From: Mobilicoccus pelagius NBRC 104925
GTDB lineage: Bacteria; Actinomycetota; Actinomycetes; Actinomycetales; Dermatophilaceae
Direction: 5' to 3'
NCBI RefSeq assembly: GCF_000247995.1
Contig: NZ_BAFE01000009.1
Location: 1 to 64,000 of the forward strand
Length of the DNA stretch: 64,000 nucleotides
Shown piece by piece: positions 9,106 through 17,156 of this stretch. Made by a program: the position numbers and the translations under genes. The notes below the pieces were generated by a model that searched no databases, had not been told where the DNA came from, and saw only the letters and a list, made by a program, of their open reading frames with translations. The number at the start of each line of letters is the position of its first letter. The first letter of the stretch is position 1.

Positions 9106-10553
9106 GCCCGGTCCTGTCCCTCCTCGTCGGGATCCTCGTCGTCCTCGTCATCACGGCGGCCACGGGGTACTTCGTCGCGCAGGAGTTCGCCTACATGGGC
9201 GTCGACCGCTCCCGGCTCGCGAGCCAGGCCGCCGCCGGTGACGCCGCCGCCGAACGCACCCTCGCGATCACGAAGCGGACGTCGTTCCTCCTCTCCGGGG
9301 CGCAGCTCGGCATCACCGTCACCGGCCTCCTCGTCGGCTACGTCGCGGAGCCGCTCATCGGCCAGGCCCTCACGGCGCTCACGGGTGACGCCCTCGGGAC
9401 GGGTGCGGCCGTCGCCCTCGGTGGCATCGTCGCGCTCGGGTTCTCGACGATCGTGCAAATGCTCTTCGGCGAACTCGTCCCCAAGAACTACGCCCTCGCC
9501 CGCGCCGACGTCGTCTCCCGGTGGCTGTCGCGGTCGACGCGGATCTATCTCACCGTGCTCGGCCCGGTCGTCTGGGTATTCGACAAGGCGGCCGAGGGCT
9601 TCCTCCGCCTCCTCGGCATCGAGCCCGTCCACGACGTCGAGCACGCCGCGAGCGCCCAGGACCTCGAGGCCGTCGTCGCCGAGTCCCGCGCGAGCGGCGA
9701 CCTCTCGCCCGAGCTCTCGATGCTCCTCGACCGCATCCTCGACTTCCCCCAGCGCACCGTCGAGCACGCGATGATCCCGCGCTCTCGCGTCGACGTCCTC
9801 CGCGACACGACGACGATCGCCGAGGCCCGCGCCGAGATGGCCGCGGGCAACACGCGCTATCCCGTCCTCGACGAGGAGGAGGCGATCGTCGGGGTCGTCG
9901 ACCTCGTCCACGTCCTCTCCCACCCGGCCGACTCGGCCCGCACCGTCGCCGAGATCGCCCGGCCTCCGCTCATCCTCACCCCGTTCATGTCGCTGCCCGA
10001 CGCCCTCCACCGCCTCCAGGAGGGGCGCGAGCGGTTGGGGTGCGTCATCGACGAGTACGGCGGTTTCGGCGGCATCCTCACGATCGAGGACCTCGCCGAG
10101 GAGGTCGTCGGTGAGATCACCGACGAGCACGACCCGGAGGAGCGCCAGTACGAGCCCCTCCCCGACGACGGCGTCTGGGTGATGGCCGGTGACGTCCACG
10201 TCGACGAGGTCGAACGTGCCCTCGACATCGACCTCCCCGAGGGTGACTACGAGACCGTCTCGGGCCTCGTCCTCCACACCCACGGTGGCCTGCCGCAGGA
10301 GGGCGAGACCGTCTCGGTCGAACTGCCCATGGATCCGGCGGACCTCGTCCTCGACGAGGAGCCCGAGCCGCGTCACCTCCACGTCGAGGTGCTCGAGGTC
10401 GACACGTACGTGCCCTCCCGCGTCCGACTCACGCTCGACCATCCCGCAGGCGGGAGCACCCCCGTGACGCCGCCAGCCGCGGACCGGGCCGAGAGCGGCG
10501 GCGCCACCGCGGCCGACGCCACCGATCTCCCGTCCGAGGAGGAAGGGCGATGA
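9102..10553 (+). CDS. CNNM/CBS-domain transporter with CorC_HlyC domain (hemolysin-like)
   Basis: A 483-residue membrane protein: CNNM/DUF21 transmembrane domain (~1-200, with QEFAYMGVDRSRL and LFGELVPKNYAL), a CBS pair (~215-335, with MIPRSRVDVL and GVVDLVHVL), and a CorC_HlyC domain (~345-425, with VWVMAGDVHVDEVE and YETVSGLVL). Relatives act in Mg2+ or Co2+ efflux and Mg homeostasis; the old name hemolysin is misleading. GTG is the first usable start and overlaps a short upstream frame. Its stop overlaps the start of a paralogue, the usual tandem arrangement in actinobacteria. Confidence 0.88.
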   Translation: MSPVLSLLVGILVVLVITAATGYFVAQEFAYMGVDRSRLASQAAAGDAAAERTLAITKRTSFLLSGAQLGITVTGLLVGYVAEPLIGQALTALTGDALGTGAAVALGGIVALGFSTIVQMLFGELVPKNYALARADVVSRWLSRSTRIYLTVLGPVVWVFDKAAEGFLRLLGIEPVHDVEHAASAQDLEAVVAESRASGDLSPELSMLLDRILDFPQRTVEHAMIPRSRVDVLRDTTTIAEARAEMAAGNTRYPVLDEEEAIVGVVDLVHVLSHPADSARTVAEIARPPLILTPFMSLPDALHRLQEGRERLGCVIDEYGGFGGILTIEDLAEEVVGEITDEHDPEERQYEPLPDDGVWVMAGDVHVDEVERALDIDLPEGDYETVSGLVLHTHGGLPQEGETVSVELPMDPADLVLDEEPEPRHLHVEVLEVDTYVPSRVRLTLDHPAGGSTPVTPPAADRAESGGATAADATDLPSEEEGR

Positions 10554-11608
10554 GCGGCCTCACCGTCGTCCTCGTGACGGTCGTCCTCATCGTCGCGAGC
10601 GCGTTCTTCGTCGCGATCGAGTTCTCCCTCATGGCCGCCAAGCGGCACCGCCTCGAGGGCCTCGCGACGACCTCCCGGGCCGCACGCGCGGCGCTCCGCA
10701 ACTCCTCCGAGCTCACCCTGCTCCTCGCCGGGTCGCAGCTCGGCATCACGCTGTGCACGTTGGCGCTCGGTGCCGTGACGAAACCGGCCGTCCACCACGC
10801 CCTCACGCCGCTGCTCGAGGTGGCGGGGATGCCGCGGTCCGTCGCCGACGTCGCGGCGTTCGTCCTCGCCCTCCTCATCGTCACGTTCCTCCACCTCGTC
10901 GTCGGCGAGATGGCGCCGAAGTCGTGGGCGATCGCCCACCCGGAACGGTCGGCGGTGCTCCTGTCCCTGCCGATGCGGGGGTTCATGTTCCTCGTCCGCC
11001 CTGTCCTCCGCGCGCTCAACCACTCGGCGAACGCCCTCGTCCGACGCCTCGGCGCGACGCCGGTCGACGAACTCGCGAGCGGACAGGATCCTGCCGGGCT
11101 GCGTCAGCTCGTCGAGCACTCCGCCAACGTCGGCGCCCTCGACGCGGCGTTCCGATCCTCGATCGAACGCGCGCTCGACCTGCGGGAACTCACGGTCGCC
11201 GACCTCGTGCGGCCGACGGCCTCGATGACGAGCGTCCCCGCCGGGGCGACCATGGCAGCCGTGCAGGACGCGACGCGCCGCACCGGCCACCTCCGCGTGC
11301 TCCTCCGGGAACGGGGACGCATGGTCGGGGTCGTCCACGTCCGTGACACCCTCGAGGCCGACCCGCGCGCCAAGGCCGACACCGTCGCGCAACCGGTGTT
11401 CGAGCTCGAGGCGGGCATGCCGCTGTACGAGGCGATGGCGCTCATGCGCGAACAGCGCAAGCAACTCGCTGTCGTCCGGCAGGGTGCGCGGCAGATCGGC
11501 GTCGTCACCCTCTCCGACATCCTCCCCGGCCTCCTGCCTCCCGCGACCGAGAACGGGGCCGCGAAGGGCTCGGAGGGCAGGACCGGCAGCACCGCCGGAA
11601 CCGTCTGA
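10550..11608 (+). CDS. CNNM/CBS-domain transporter lacking CorC_HlyC domain
   Basis: The 352-residue paralogue has the DUF21/CNNM domain (~1-185, AIEFSLMAAKRHRLE, VGEMAPKSWAI) and a CBS pair (~200-325), but stops before any CorC_HlyC domain. It starts at an ATGA overlap with the larger partner, so the two probably assemble together or are produced in fixed ratio. Metal-ion export is inferred from the family. A strong hairpin follows 110 bases downstream. Confidence 0.86.
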   Translation: MSGLTVVLVTVVLIVASAFFVAIEFSLMAAKRHRLEGLATTSRAARAALRNSSELTLLLAGSQLGITLCTLALGAVTKPAVHHALTPLLEVAGMPRSVADVAAFVLALLIVTFLHLVVGEMAPKSWAIAHPERSAVLLSLPMRGFMFLVRPVLRALNHSANALVRRLGATPVDELASGQDPAGLRQLVEHSANVGALDAAFRSSIERALDLRELTVADLVRPTASMTSVPAGATMAAVQDATRRTGHLRVLLRERGRMVGVVHVRDTLEADPRAKADTVAQPVFELEAGMPLYEAMALMREQRKQLAVVRQGARQIGVVTLSDILPGLLPPATENGAAKGSEGRTGSTAGTV

Positions 11609-11721
11609 CCGATCCGGTCACCGGCCGTCCCCGTCCCCGCCTCCGTCGGCGCCGTCGCGTCACACCGGCGGGACGACGTGCCGCGTCGCACCTGTGCCAC
11701 GGTTCGAGCCGTCCGTACACG

Positions 11722-11760
11722 ACGACGCCGGTGCCGGGAGATCTCCGGCACCGGCGTCGT
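11722..11760. terminator. Bidirectional terminator between CNNM and lutC
   Basis: A perfect 16-bp stem (ACGACGCCGGTGCCGG with its complement) encloses a 7-base loop between the ends of two converging operons. Confidence 0.75.
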
Positions 11761-11771
11761 TCGGTGAGGCG

Positions 11772-12773
11772 TCAGCTCGCGGCGATGAACCCCGCGGCGC
11801 GAGCGCGCTCGGCGTCGGCGAACCACACGTCCGGCTCGACGGAGCTCACGCCCTGGGCGGGGTCCCCGTACGTGCCGGTGCTCTTCCATGCGGGCACGGG
11901 GTGTCCGAGCGGCATCGCGTGGTCGGGTAGCGGACGGGCCGACCCGGGACCGTATCCGCCGTCGGCGACCTGGTCGAGCGTCGACACCCGACGCTGCCGG
12001 GCCTCCGGCGACCGGTCGTCCCTCGTGGCGGGGGTGGTCACGTCGACGACGACGGGAGCGACGGCCTCGCCCGCGTCGTCGGCGAGGACGACGACGAGGG
12101 TCCGCGGACCGTGGACGCCCTCGACGCGGGAGAGCTCGATGTCGCTCGTCGCCGATCCACCCGAGATCCACGTGAGCGGCAGGCGCTCCTCGTGCACCGA
12201 CGGGGCAAGTCTGGCGACGGCTTCGGGGACGTCGGAGACGACCTGGTCGGCGCGGATGACGCACACGTGGAGGTCGGGCACGAGGGTAAGGGCGCGACGA
12301 CCCTGGTCGGGCCGGTGGTCGAGCATGATCGTGCCCGATTCCGCGGCGCCGACGCAGCAGGCGGTGACGACGGCGTCCGTCTCGTTGAGCTGCCCACGCG
12401 TGAGGTGCGGCTCGTCCTCGCGGACGTCGAACCCTCCGGACGCGACGGCGTCGCGCCACGCCGGGTCGAGCCCGGCGGGAAGGACGACGGACTGCGCGCC
12501 GTGCTCGTGGAGTGCCTCGGCGATCCGCGCGGGGATCTCCCCGGTGTGGCAGCGCACGACACGGGCCTTGTAGTCCTCGACCCGTTCGACGAAGAGGTCG
12601 AGGACGCCCTCGGTGCGGGTCGGCCGGCCGTATTCCCACGGCACGGGCACGTCCTCCTCGGGCGGCAGGTCGGGGATGTCGACGAGGGCGGTGCGGATGC
12701 GGCCGAGGATCTCGTCCTTGGCGCTGCCGCGGCGCGCTGCCCCGTCACGGGTGGGCATGGTGGGGGTGCTCAC
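11772..12773 (-). CDS. lutC: LutC/YkgG-family LUD-domain protein of the L-lactate oxidation complex
   Basis: Third subunit of the LutABC iron-sulfur complex that oxidises L-lactate to pyruvate. The LUD domain occupies about residues 15-235 (AKDEILGRIRTAL at the start, ETDAVVTACCVGAAESGTIM in the middle, WISGGSATSDIELSRVEGVHGPRTL at the end). GTG 12773 shares four bases with the lutB stop. The family is normally about 215-240 residues; this one has 333, with a C-terminal tail of roughly 90 residues (from DAGEAVAPV to FIAAS) that I cannot assign. It is the last gene of the lactate operon. Confidence 0.88.
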   Translation of the reverse strand: MSTPTMPTRDGAARRGSAKDEILGRIRTALVDIPDLPPEEDVPVPWEYGRPTRTEGVLDLFVERVEDYKARVVRCHTGEIPARIAEALHEHGAQSVVLPAGLDPAWRDAVASGGFDVREDEPHLTRGQLNETDAVVTACCVGAAESGTIMLDHRPDQGRRALTLVPDLHVCVIRADQVVSDVPEAVARLAPSVHEERLPLTWISGGSATSDIELSRVEGVHGPRTLVVVLADDAGEAVAPVVVDVTTPATRDDRSPEARQRRVSTLDQVADGGYGPGSARPLPDHAMPLGHPVPAWKSTGTYGDPAQGVSSVEPDVWFADAERARAAGFIAAS

Positions 12774-14425
12774 TTCTCGTCGCCTCCTCGCGTCCGGCTC
12801 CACCAGGAGCGGAACGACTCCGTGGGCGGGACGGGGACGTCCCGCGCGTTGGTCCACTTCGACAACGGCCACGGCATCGGACCGATGTGATCGGCACGTC
12901 CGAGCAACCGGCCCGAGAGGCCGGCGCCCTTGGTCGCGGTCTCCCAGCGGCGGCTGTCGGCCATCATCCAGGCGGCGGCCGTCATCGCGGCGGGCTCGCC
13001 GTGGGTGAGGAACGGGCGCGCCTTGCCCGTCCGGCCCTCGACCTTCTTCGTCTCGACGACCTTGTTGCGCATGTAGACGAGGAGGTCGGGGATGGGGATC
13101 CGCACGGGGCAGACGTCGAAGCACGCACCGCAGAGCGAACTCGCGAACGGCAGCGACTTGTCGACGGCCGAGCCGGTGCCCCGCAGCTGCGGGGTGAGGA
13201 TCGAGCCGATCGGGCCGGGGTACACCGAGCCGTAGGCGTGGCCGCCGACCTTCTCGTAGACGGGGCACACGTTGAGGCAGGCCGTACAGCGGATGCAGCG
13301 GAGCGCGTCGCGACCCTGACGGTCGGCGAGCACGTGCGTGCGGCCGTTGTCGAGGAGGACGACGTGCGTCTTCTCCGGCCCGTCGCCGTCCTTTCCGCCG
13401 GGGCCCGTCCACAGCGTGTTGTACGGGTTCATGCGCTCTGCGGTGCTCGAGCGGGGCAGGAGCTGGAGGAACACCTCGAGGTCGTCGAACGTCGGCAGCA
13501 CCTTCTCGATGCCGATGACGCTGATGAGGGTCTGCGGCAGCGTGAGACACATGCGGCCGTTGCCCTCGGACTCGACGACGACGAGCGTGCCCGTCTCGGC
13601 GACGGCGAAGTTGGCGCCCGAGATGCCGACCTTCGCGCGGAGGAACTTCTCGCGGAGGTGCAGGCGCGCCGCGGCGGCGAGGTTCTTCGGCTCGGAGTCG
13701 AGGTCCTCGGGGGCCGGGCGGCCGTAGTTGCCCATCTCCCCGAGGAAGATCTCGCGGACCTCCGCGCGGTTGCGGTGGATCGCGGGGACGAGGAAGTGGC
13801 TCGGGCGGTCGTGACCGAGCTGGACGATGATCTCGGCGAGGTCGGTCTCCCAGGCGGCGATGCCCTCGGCCTCGAGGGCCTCGTTCATGTCGATCTCCTG
13901 GGTGACCATCGACTTCACCTTGACGACCTCGTCGCCCGCGATGCCGGTGCCGTCGTAGTCGACGTCCTCGTCGGCGAGGGCCTCCTTGACGAGGCGGGTG
14001 ATGATCTCGTTGGCCTCGGCGGCGTCGCGAGCCCAGTGGACGACGGTGCCCGCCTTCGTGAGGTTCTCCTCGAGCTGCAGCAGGTAGGAGTCGAGGTGGC
14101 GCAGAGTGCGGTTCTTGATCGCCTCTCCCGCGAGACGCAACTCCTCCCAGTTGTCGAGCTCGGAGACCACCCGCTCACGCTTGGTGCGGATCGTCGTCAT
14201 CGCGTGGTGGAGGTTGCCACGCTGCACCGGGTTCGCCATCTCGCGGCGGGCCCCGGTGGGGAACGGCGGGGAGTCGATGAGTTCGGTGGGGGGCGGTGCC
14301 GGCGTGTGCCGGTCGGCGCCCTCGTAGCGGGGGGCGGGGCGTCCGGCGACGGGGATGGTCGACCCGAGGAAGGTCGTCCTCCCGGGGGAGCCGAACGGGC
14401 CGCGGGGCGTGGTCTCGGTGGTCAC
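12770..14425 (-). CDS. lutB: LutB-type iron-sulfur subunit of L-lactate oxidation
   Basis: A 551-residue protein with a LUD domain (~75-330, ISGANFAVAETGTLVVVESEGNGRM) followed by ferredoxin-type 4Fe-4S motifs CIRCTACLNVCP and CGACFDVCP, as in Bacillus LutB. It works with LutA and LutC on lactate in the cytosol or at the membrane. The N-terminus carries ~70 extra residues rich in Pro and Arg before the conserved MANPVQRGNLHHAM; an internal start there would give a typical length, but GTG 14425 overlaps the lutA stop (GTGA), so I keep it. Confidence 0.92.
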   Translation of the reverse strand: MTTETTPRGPFGSPGRTTFLGSTIPVAGRPAPRYEGADRHTPAPPPTELIDSPPFPTGARREMANPVQRGNLHHAMTTIRTKRERVVSELDNWEELRLAGEAIKNRTLRHLDSYLLQLEENLTKAGTVVHWARDAAEANEIITRLVKEALADEDVDYDGTGIAGDEVVKVKSMVTQEIDMNEALEAEGIAAWETDLAEIIVQLGHDRPSHFLVPAIHRNRAEVREIFLGEMGNYGRPAPEDLDSEPKNLAAAARLHLREKFLRAKVGISGANFAVAETGTLVVVESEGNGRMCLTLPQTLISVIGIEKVLPTFDDLEVFLQLLPRSSTAERMNPYNTLWTGPGGKDGDGPEKTHVVLLDNGRTHVLADRQGRDALRCIRCTACLNVCPVYEKVGGHAYGSVYPGPIGSILTPQLRGTGSAVDKSLPFASSLCGACFDVCPVRIPIPDLLVYMRNKVVETKKVEGRTGKARPFLTHGEPAAMTAAAWMMADSRRWETATKGAGLSGRLLGRADHIGPMPWPLSKWTNARDVPVPPTESFRSWWSRTRGGDEK

Positions 14426-15198
14426 AGCGTCTCTCCTTCGCGATCGGCCTCGGTACCGGCGAGGACTTCGGCGAGGTGGATGGGCCTGACGCCGCCCTTC
14501 TGGCGGTTGGTCACACCCGAGATGTTGAGAAGGCAGAGGTTGTCACCGGCGACGAGGTATTCGGCGCCGGTGTCCATGACGTGTCGGGCCTTGTCGCCCG
14601 CCATCGCCGTCGACACGTCGGGGTTCTTCATCGCGAACGTGCCGCCGAAGCCGCAGCAGCGCTCGGCGTCCTCGAGGGGGAGGATCGTGATGCCCTTGAC
14701 GGCCTGGAGGAGTCGCATCGGCTTGTCGCCGACGTGCGCGATGCGAATCGAGTGGCACGTCGGGTGGTAGGTGACCTTGTGGGGGAAGTAGGCGCCCACG
14801 TCGACGACTCCCAGGACGTCGACGAGGAACTCGCTGATGTCGTAGGTGCGTCGGGCGACGGCGGCGGCGTCACGGGCGAGTCCGTGGTCACCGGCGTTCT
14901 CGGCGAGCATCTCGTGCTGGTGCCGCACCGCGCCGACGCAGGAGCCCGACGGGCCGACGATGTAGTCGTACGGCTCGAAGGTCTGGACGTAGTTGCGGAC
15001 GACGGGGACGGACTCCTCGAAGTACCCCGTGTTCGCGAACGGCTGTCCGCAGCAGGTCTGCTCGCGGGGGAAGACGACGGTGCAGCCGAGACGCTCCAGG
15101 AGCGTGACGACCGCCTTCGGCGTCTGGGGGAACATCACGTCGCTCGCGCAGGTGGCGAACAGGGCGACGCGCTTGCCGTCGCCCGGCCGTGTCGTCAT
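14422..15198 (-). CDS. lutA: LutA-type (Fe-S)-binding subunit of L-lactate oxidation
   Basis: Two CCG domains are present: C17 with TCCGQPFANTGYF (C49, C50), and YHPTCHS with RCCGFGGTFA. These bind the iron-sulfur/heterodisulfide-type cofactor seen in glycolate and lactate oxidases. I choose ATG 15198 because GAGGAGG lies eight bases upstream and the conserved KRVALFATC begins ten residues later. An in-frame ATG at 15267 overlaps the permease stop (ATGA) and would add 23 low-complexity residues; it cannot be excluded. Confidence 0.92.
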   Translation of the reverse strand: MTTRPGDGKRVALFATCASDVMFPQTPKAVVTLLERLGCTVVFPREQTCCGQPFANTGYFEESVPVVRNYVQTFEPYDYIVGPSGSCVGAVRHQHEMLAENAGDHGLARDAAAVARRTYDISEFLVDVLGVVDVGAYFPHKVTYHPTCHSIRIAHVGDKPMRLLQAVKGITILPLEDAERCCGFGGTFAMKNPDVSTAMAGDKARHVMDTGAEYLVAGDNLCLLNISGVTNRQKGGVRPIHLAEVLAGTEADREGETL

Positions 15199-15263
15199 GG
15201 GGCGGACCTCCTCGTCGGTGCCGGTGGGGGCGCTGGGGCTGATGGGGGAAGTGGGGAAGGCGG

Positions 15264-16985
15264 TCATGGGAGCAACCATCCGAGGACGGGGGTGGACATG
15301 AGCCCCGCGATGAGGCACATGAAGAACAACAACAGGATGCTGTAGCCGAAGACCTTGCGGAGGATGACCGACTCGGCTCCTGCGATGCCGATGGCCGAGG
15401 CGGCCACGGCGAGGGACTGCGGCGAGATCATCTTGCCGACGACGCCACCGGCGGCACCGGCGCCGACGAGCAGCTCCTTGTGGCCGATCTGGTCGCCGAC
15501 CCCGGCCTGCAGGCCGGAGAACAGGATGTTCGCGCTCGTGTCGGAGCCCGTGACGTATGTGCCGATCCAGCCGAGGATCGGGGCGAAGAACGGGTAGGCC
15601 GCGCCGACCCCGGCGATGAACAGGCCGAGCGCGAGGGTCTGGCCCGAGTCGCCCATGACGAACGCGAGGGCGACGACGGAGCCGATCGTGAGGGCCGTGT
15701 ACTTGAGCTTGACGGCGTTCTTCCACAGCTCGCCGAAGAGCGTGCCCATCGGCACCTTGTAGATGAGGCCGACGGCGATCGCGACGAACGCGAGGAGCGT
15801 GCCGGGGCTGGAGAGCCACGTGAGCGTGTACGCGCGGTGGCCAGCGGGGGCGCCGGCAGCGTTGTCGAGGTCCGACAGGCCCGGCCAGGCGAACTTGAGG
15901 TCGGTGGAGGCGAGGGCCTCCTTGACGGCGGGGATCGCCGCGATCGAGAACACGGCGATGACGAGCACGTACGGCACGAGCGCCATGAGGATCCGACGTC
16001 CGTCGAGGTGGTCCGTCCGGAGTTCGGTGCCGGTCGCGGCCGGTGCGGTCTTCTGCGCGGTGGCGGTGGCGGCGCCGCCCTGGGCGTCGGCACGGCCACG
16101 GAGGTGGGCCTCCTCGACCTCGGGGACGAGGGCCTGACCGACGCGCGGACGTGCCTCCTCGCCGCCCTTGGGGTGCCACACGCGGAGGAAGGCGATGACG
16201 GCGACGACGGTGATGACGGCGGCGAACACCTCGGTGAGGTTGTAGAGGCTCGTGCCGGAGACGACCCACTTGGTGATGCCGAAGATCGCCCCGATGAACA
16301 ACCCGATCGGCCAGCACTGCGCGACGCCCCGTTTGCCGTCGATGACGTAGAGGAGCAGGAGCGGGACGACGACCGAGAGGAGCGCACAGATGCGTCCGGC
16401 GACGGGGGAGACCGCGAGGACGGGCAGGTCGGCGGTCTTGGCGGCCATGAGGATCGGCAGGCCGACGGCGCCGAACGCGACCGGGACGGTGTTGGCGAGG
16501 AGCGCGGTGATCGCGGCGCGGATCGGGGAGAACCCGATGGCGACGAGCATGACCGTGACGATGGCGACGGGGGCGCCGAACCCGGCGAGCGCCTCGAGGA
16601 GGCCACCGAAGCAGAACGCGATGATGAGGCCGAGGACGCGGGGGTCGTCGGTGATGAGGTAGAAGGTCGCCCGCAGGTCGTCGAACCGGCCGCTGACGAC
16701 GGTGACCTGGTACATCCAGATCGCGCAGAGCAGGATCCACACGATGGGGAACAGGCCGTAGACGAACCCGTGTGCGGAGAGGGAGAGCGCGGTCGTCAGG
16801 GGCATCGCGTAGACGGCGACGGCGATGACGAGCGCGACGGCCCACGACGTGAGTCCGGCGATGTGGGCCTTCCACCGCAGACCGCCGAGCGTCACGAGCA
16901 TGACGAGGATGGGGAGGGTCGCCACGAGGGCGGAGAGCCATTGGCGCCCGAGGGGATCGGTGACGGGCTGGTATGCGGGGATCAT
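15264..16985 (-). CDS. lctP: L-lactate permease (LctP/LldP family)
   Basis: A 573-residue transporter with about 13 hydrophobic segments and the family motifs LIIAFCFGGLLEALAGFGAPVAI and SDTSANILFSGLQ. It imports lactate, and probably glycolate, with protons. A polar insert of ~60 residues (PRVGQALVPEVEEAHLR onward) sits in a cytoplasmic loop. ATG 16985 fits the family N-terminus and has GGAG eight bases upstream; the frame also extends further upstream without support. A palindromic GntR-type operator lies 43 bases before the start, so this is the first gene of a separately controlled lctP-lutA-lutB-lutC unit. Confidence 0.93.
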   Translation of the reverse strand: MIPAYQPVTDPLGRQWLSALVATLPILVMLVTLGGLRWKAHIAGLTSWAVALVIAVAVYAMPLTTALSLSAHGFVYGLFPIVWILLCAIWMYQVTVVSGRFDDLRATFYLITDDPRVLGLIIAFCFGGLLEALAGFGAPVAIVTVMLVAIGFSPIRAAITALLANTVPVAFGAVGLPILMAAKTADLPVLAVSPVAGRICALLSVVVPLLLLYVIDGKRGVAQCWPIGLFIGAIFGITKWVVSGTSLYNLTEVFAAVITVVAVIAFLRVWHPKGGEEARPRVGQALVPEVEEAHLRGRADAQGGAATATAQKTAPAATGTELRTDHLDGRRILMALVPYVLVIAVFSIAAIPAVKEALASTDLKFAWPGLSDLDNAAGAPAGHRAYTLTWLSSPGTLLAFVAIAVGLIYKVPMGTLFGELWKNAVKLKYTALTIGSVVALAFVMGDSGQTLALGLFIAGVGAAYPFFAPILGWIGTYVTGSDTSANILFSGLQAGVGDQIGHKELLVGAGAAGGVVGKMISPQSLAVAASAIGIAGAESVILRKVFGYSILLLFFMCLIAGLMSTPVLGWLLP

Positions 16986-17027
16986 CGGCACAACTCCGGG
17001 CAGACGATGGGGGGACAGGCCCGACTG

Positions 17028-17042
17028 AATGGTCAGACCATT
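17028..17042. promoter_or_regulatory. GntR/FadR-family operator in front of lctP
   Basis: AATGGTCAGACCATT is a palindrome with 7-base arms and a single central base. It contains the TGGTnnnACCA core known for FadR-subfamily regulators such as LldR and PdhR. On the leftward strand TTGACC lies just upstream of it, so a bound regulator would sit in the promoter. The regulator is probably the GntR protein encoded at 20153. Confidence 0.75.
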
Positions 17043-17156
17043 GGGGTCAACGTAAGGCCGGGGGTCTCGGAGGTCAAGGGTCCTAGGGGCCGGATCCGAC
17101 ACCCGCCGTGCGGGGTTGCGGAGTGCAGCGGGCCCAGTGCCCGCCGCACCCGAAGG

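Noticed and set aside
12512-14770. A 752-codon rightward frame over lutB/lutA
   Set aside because: Antisense shadow of genes with intact Fe-S motifs.
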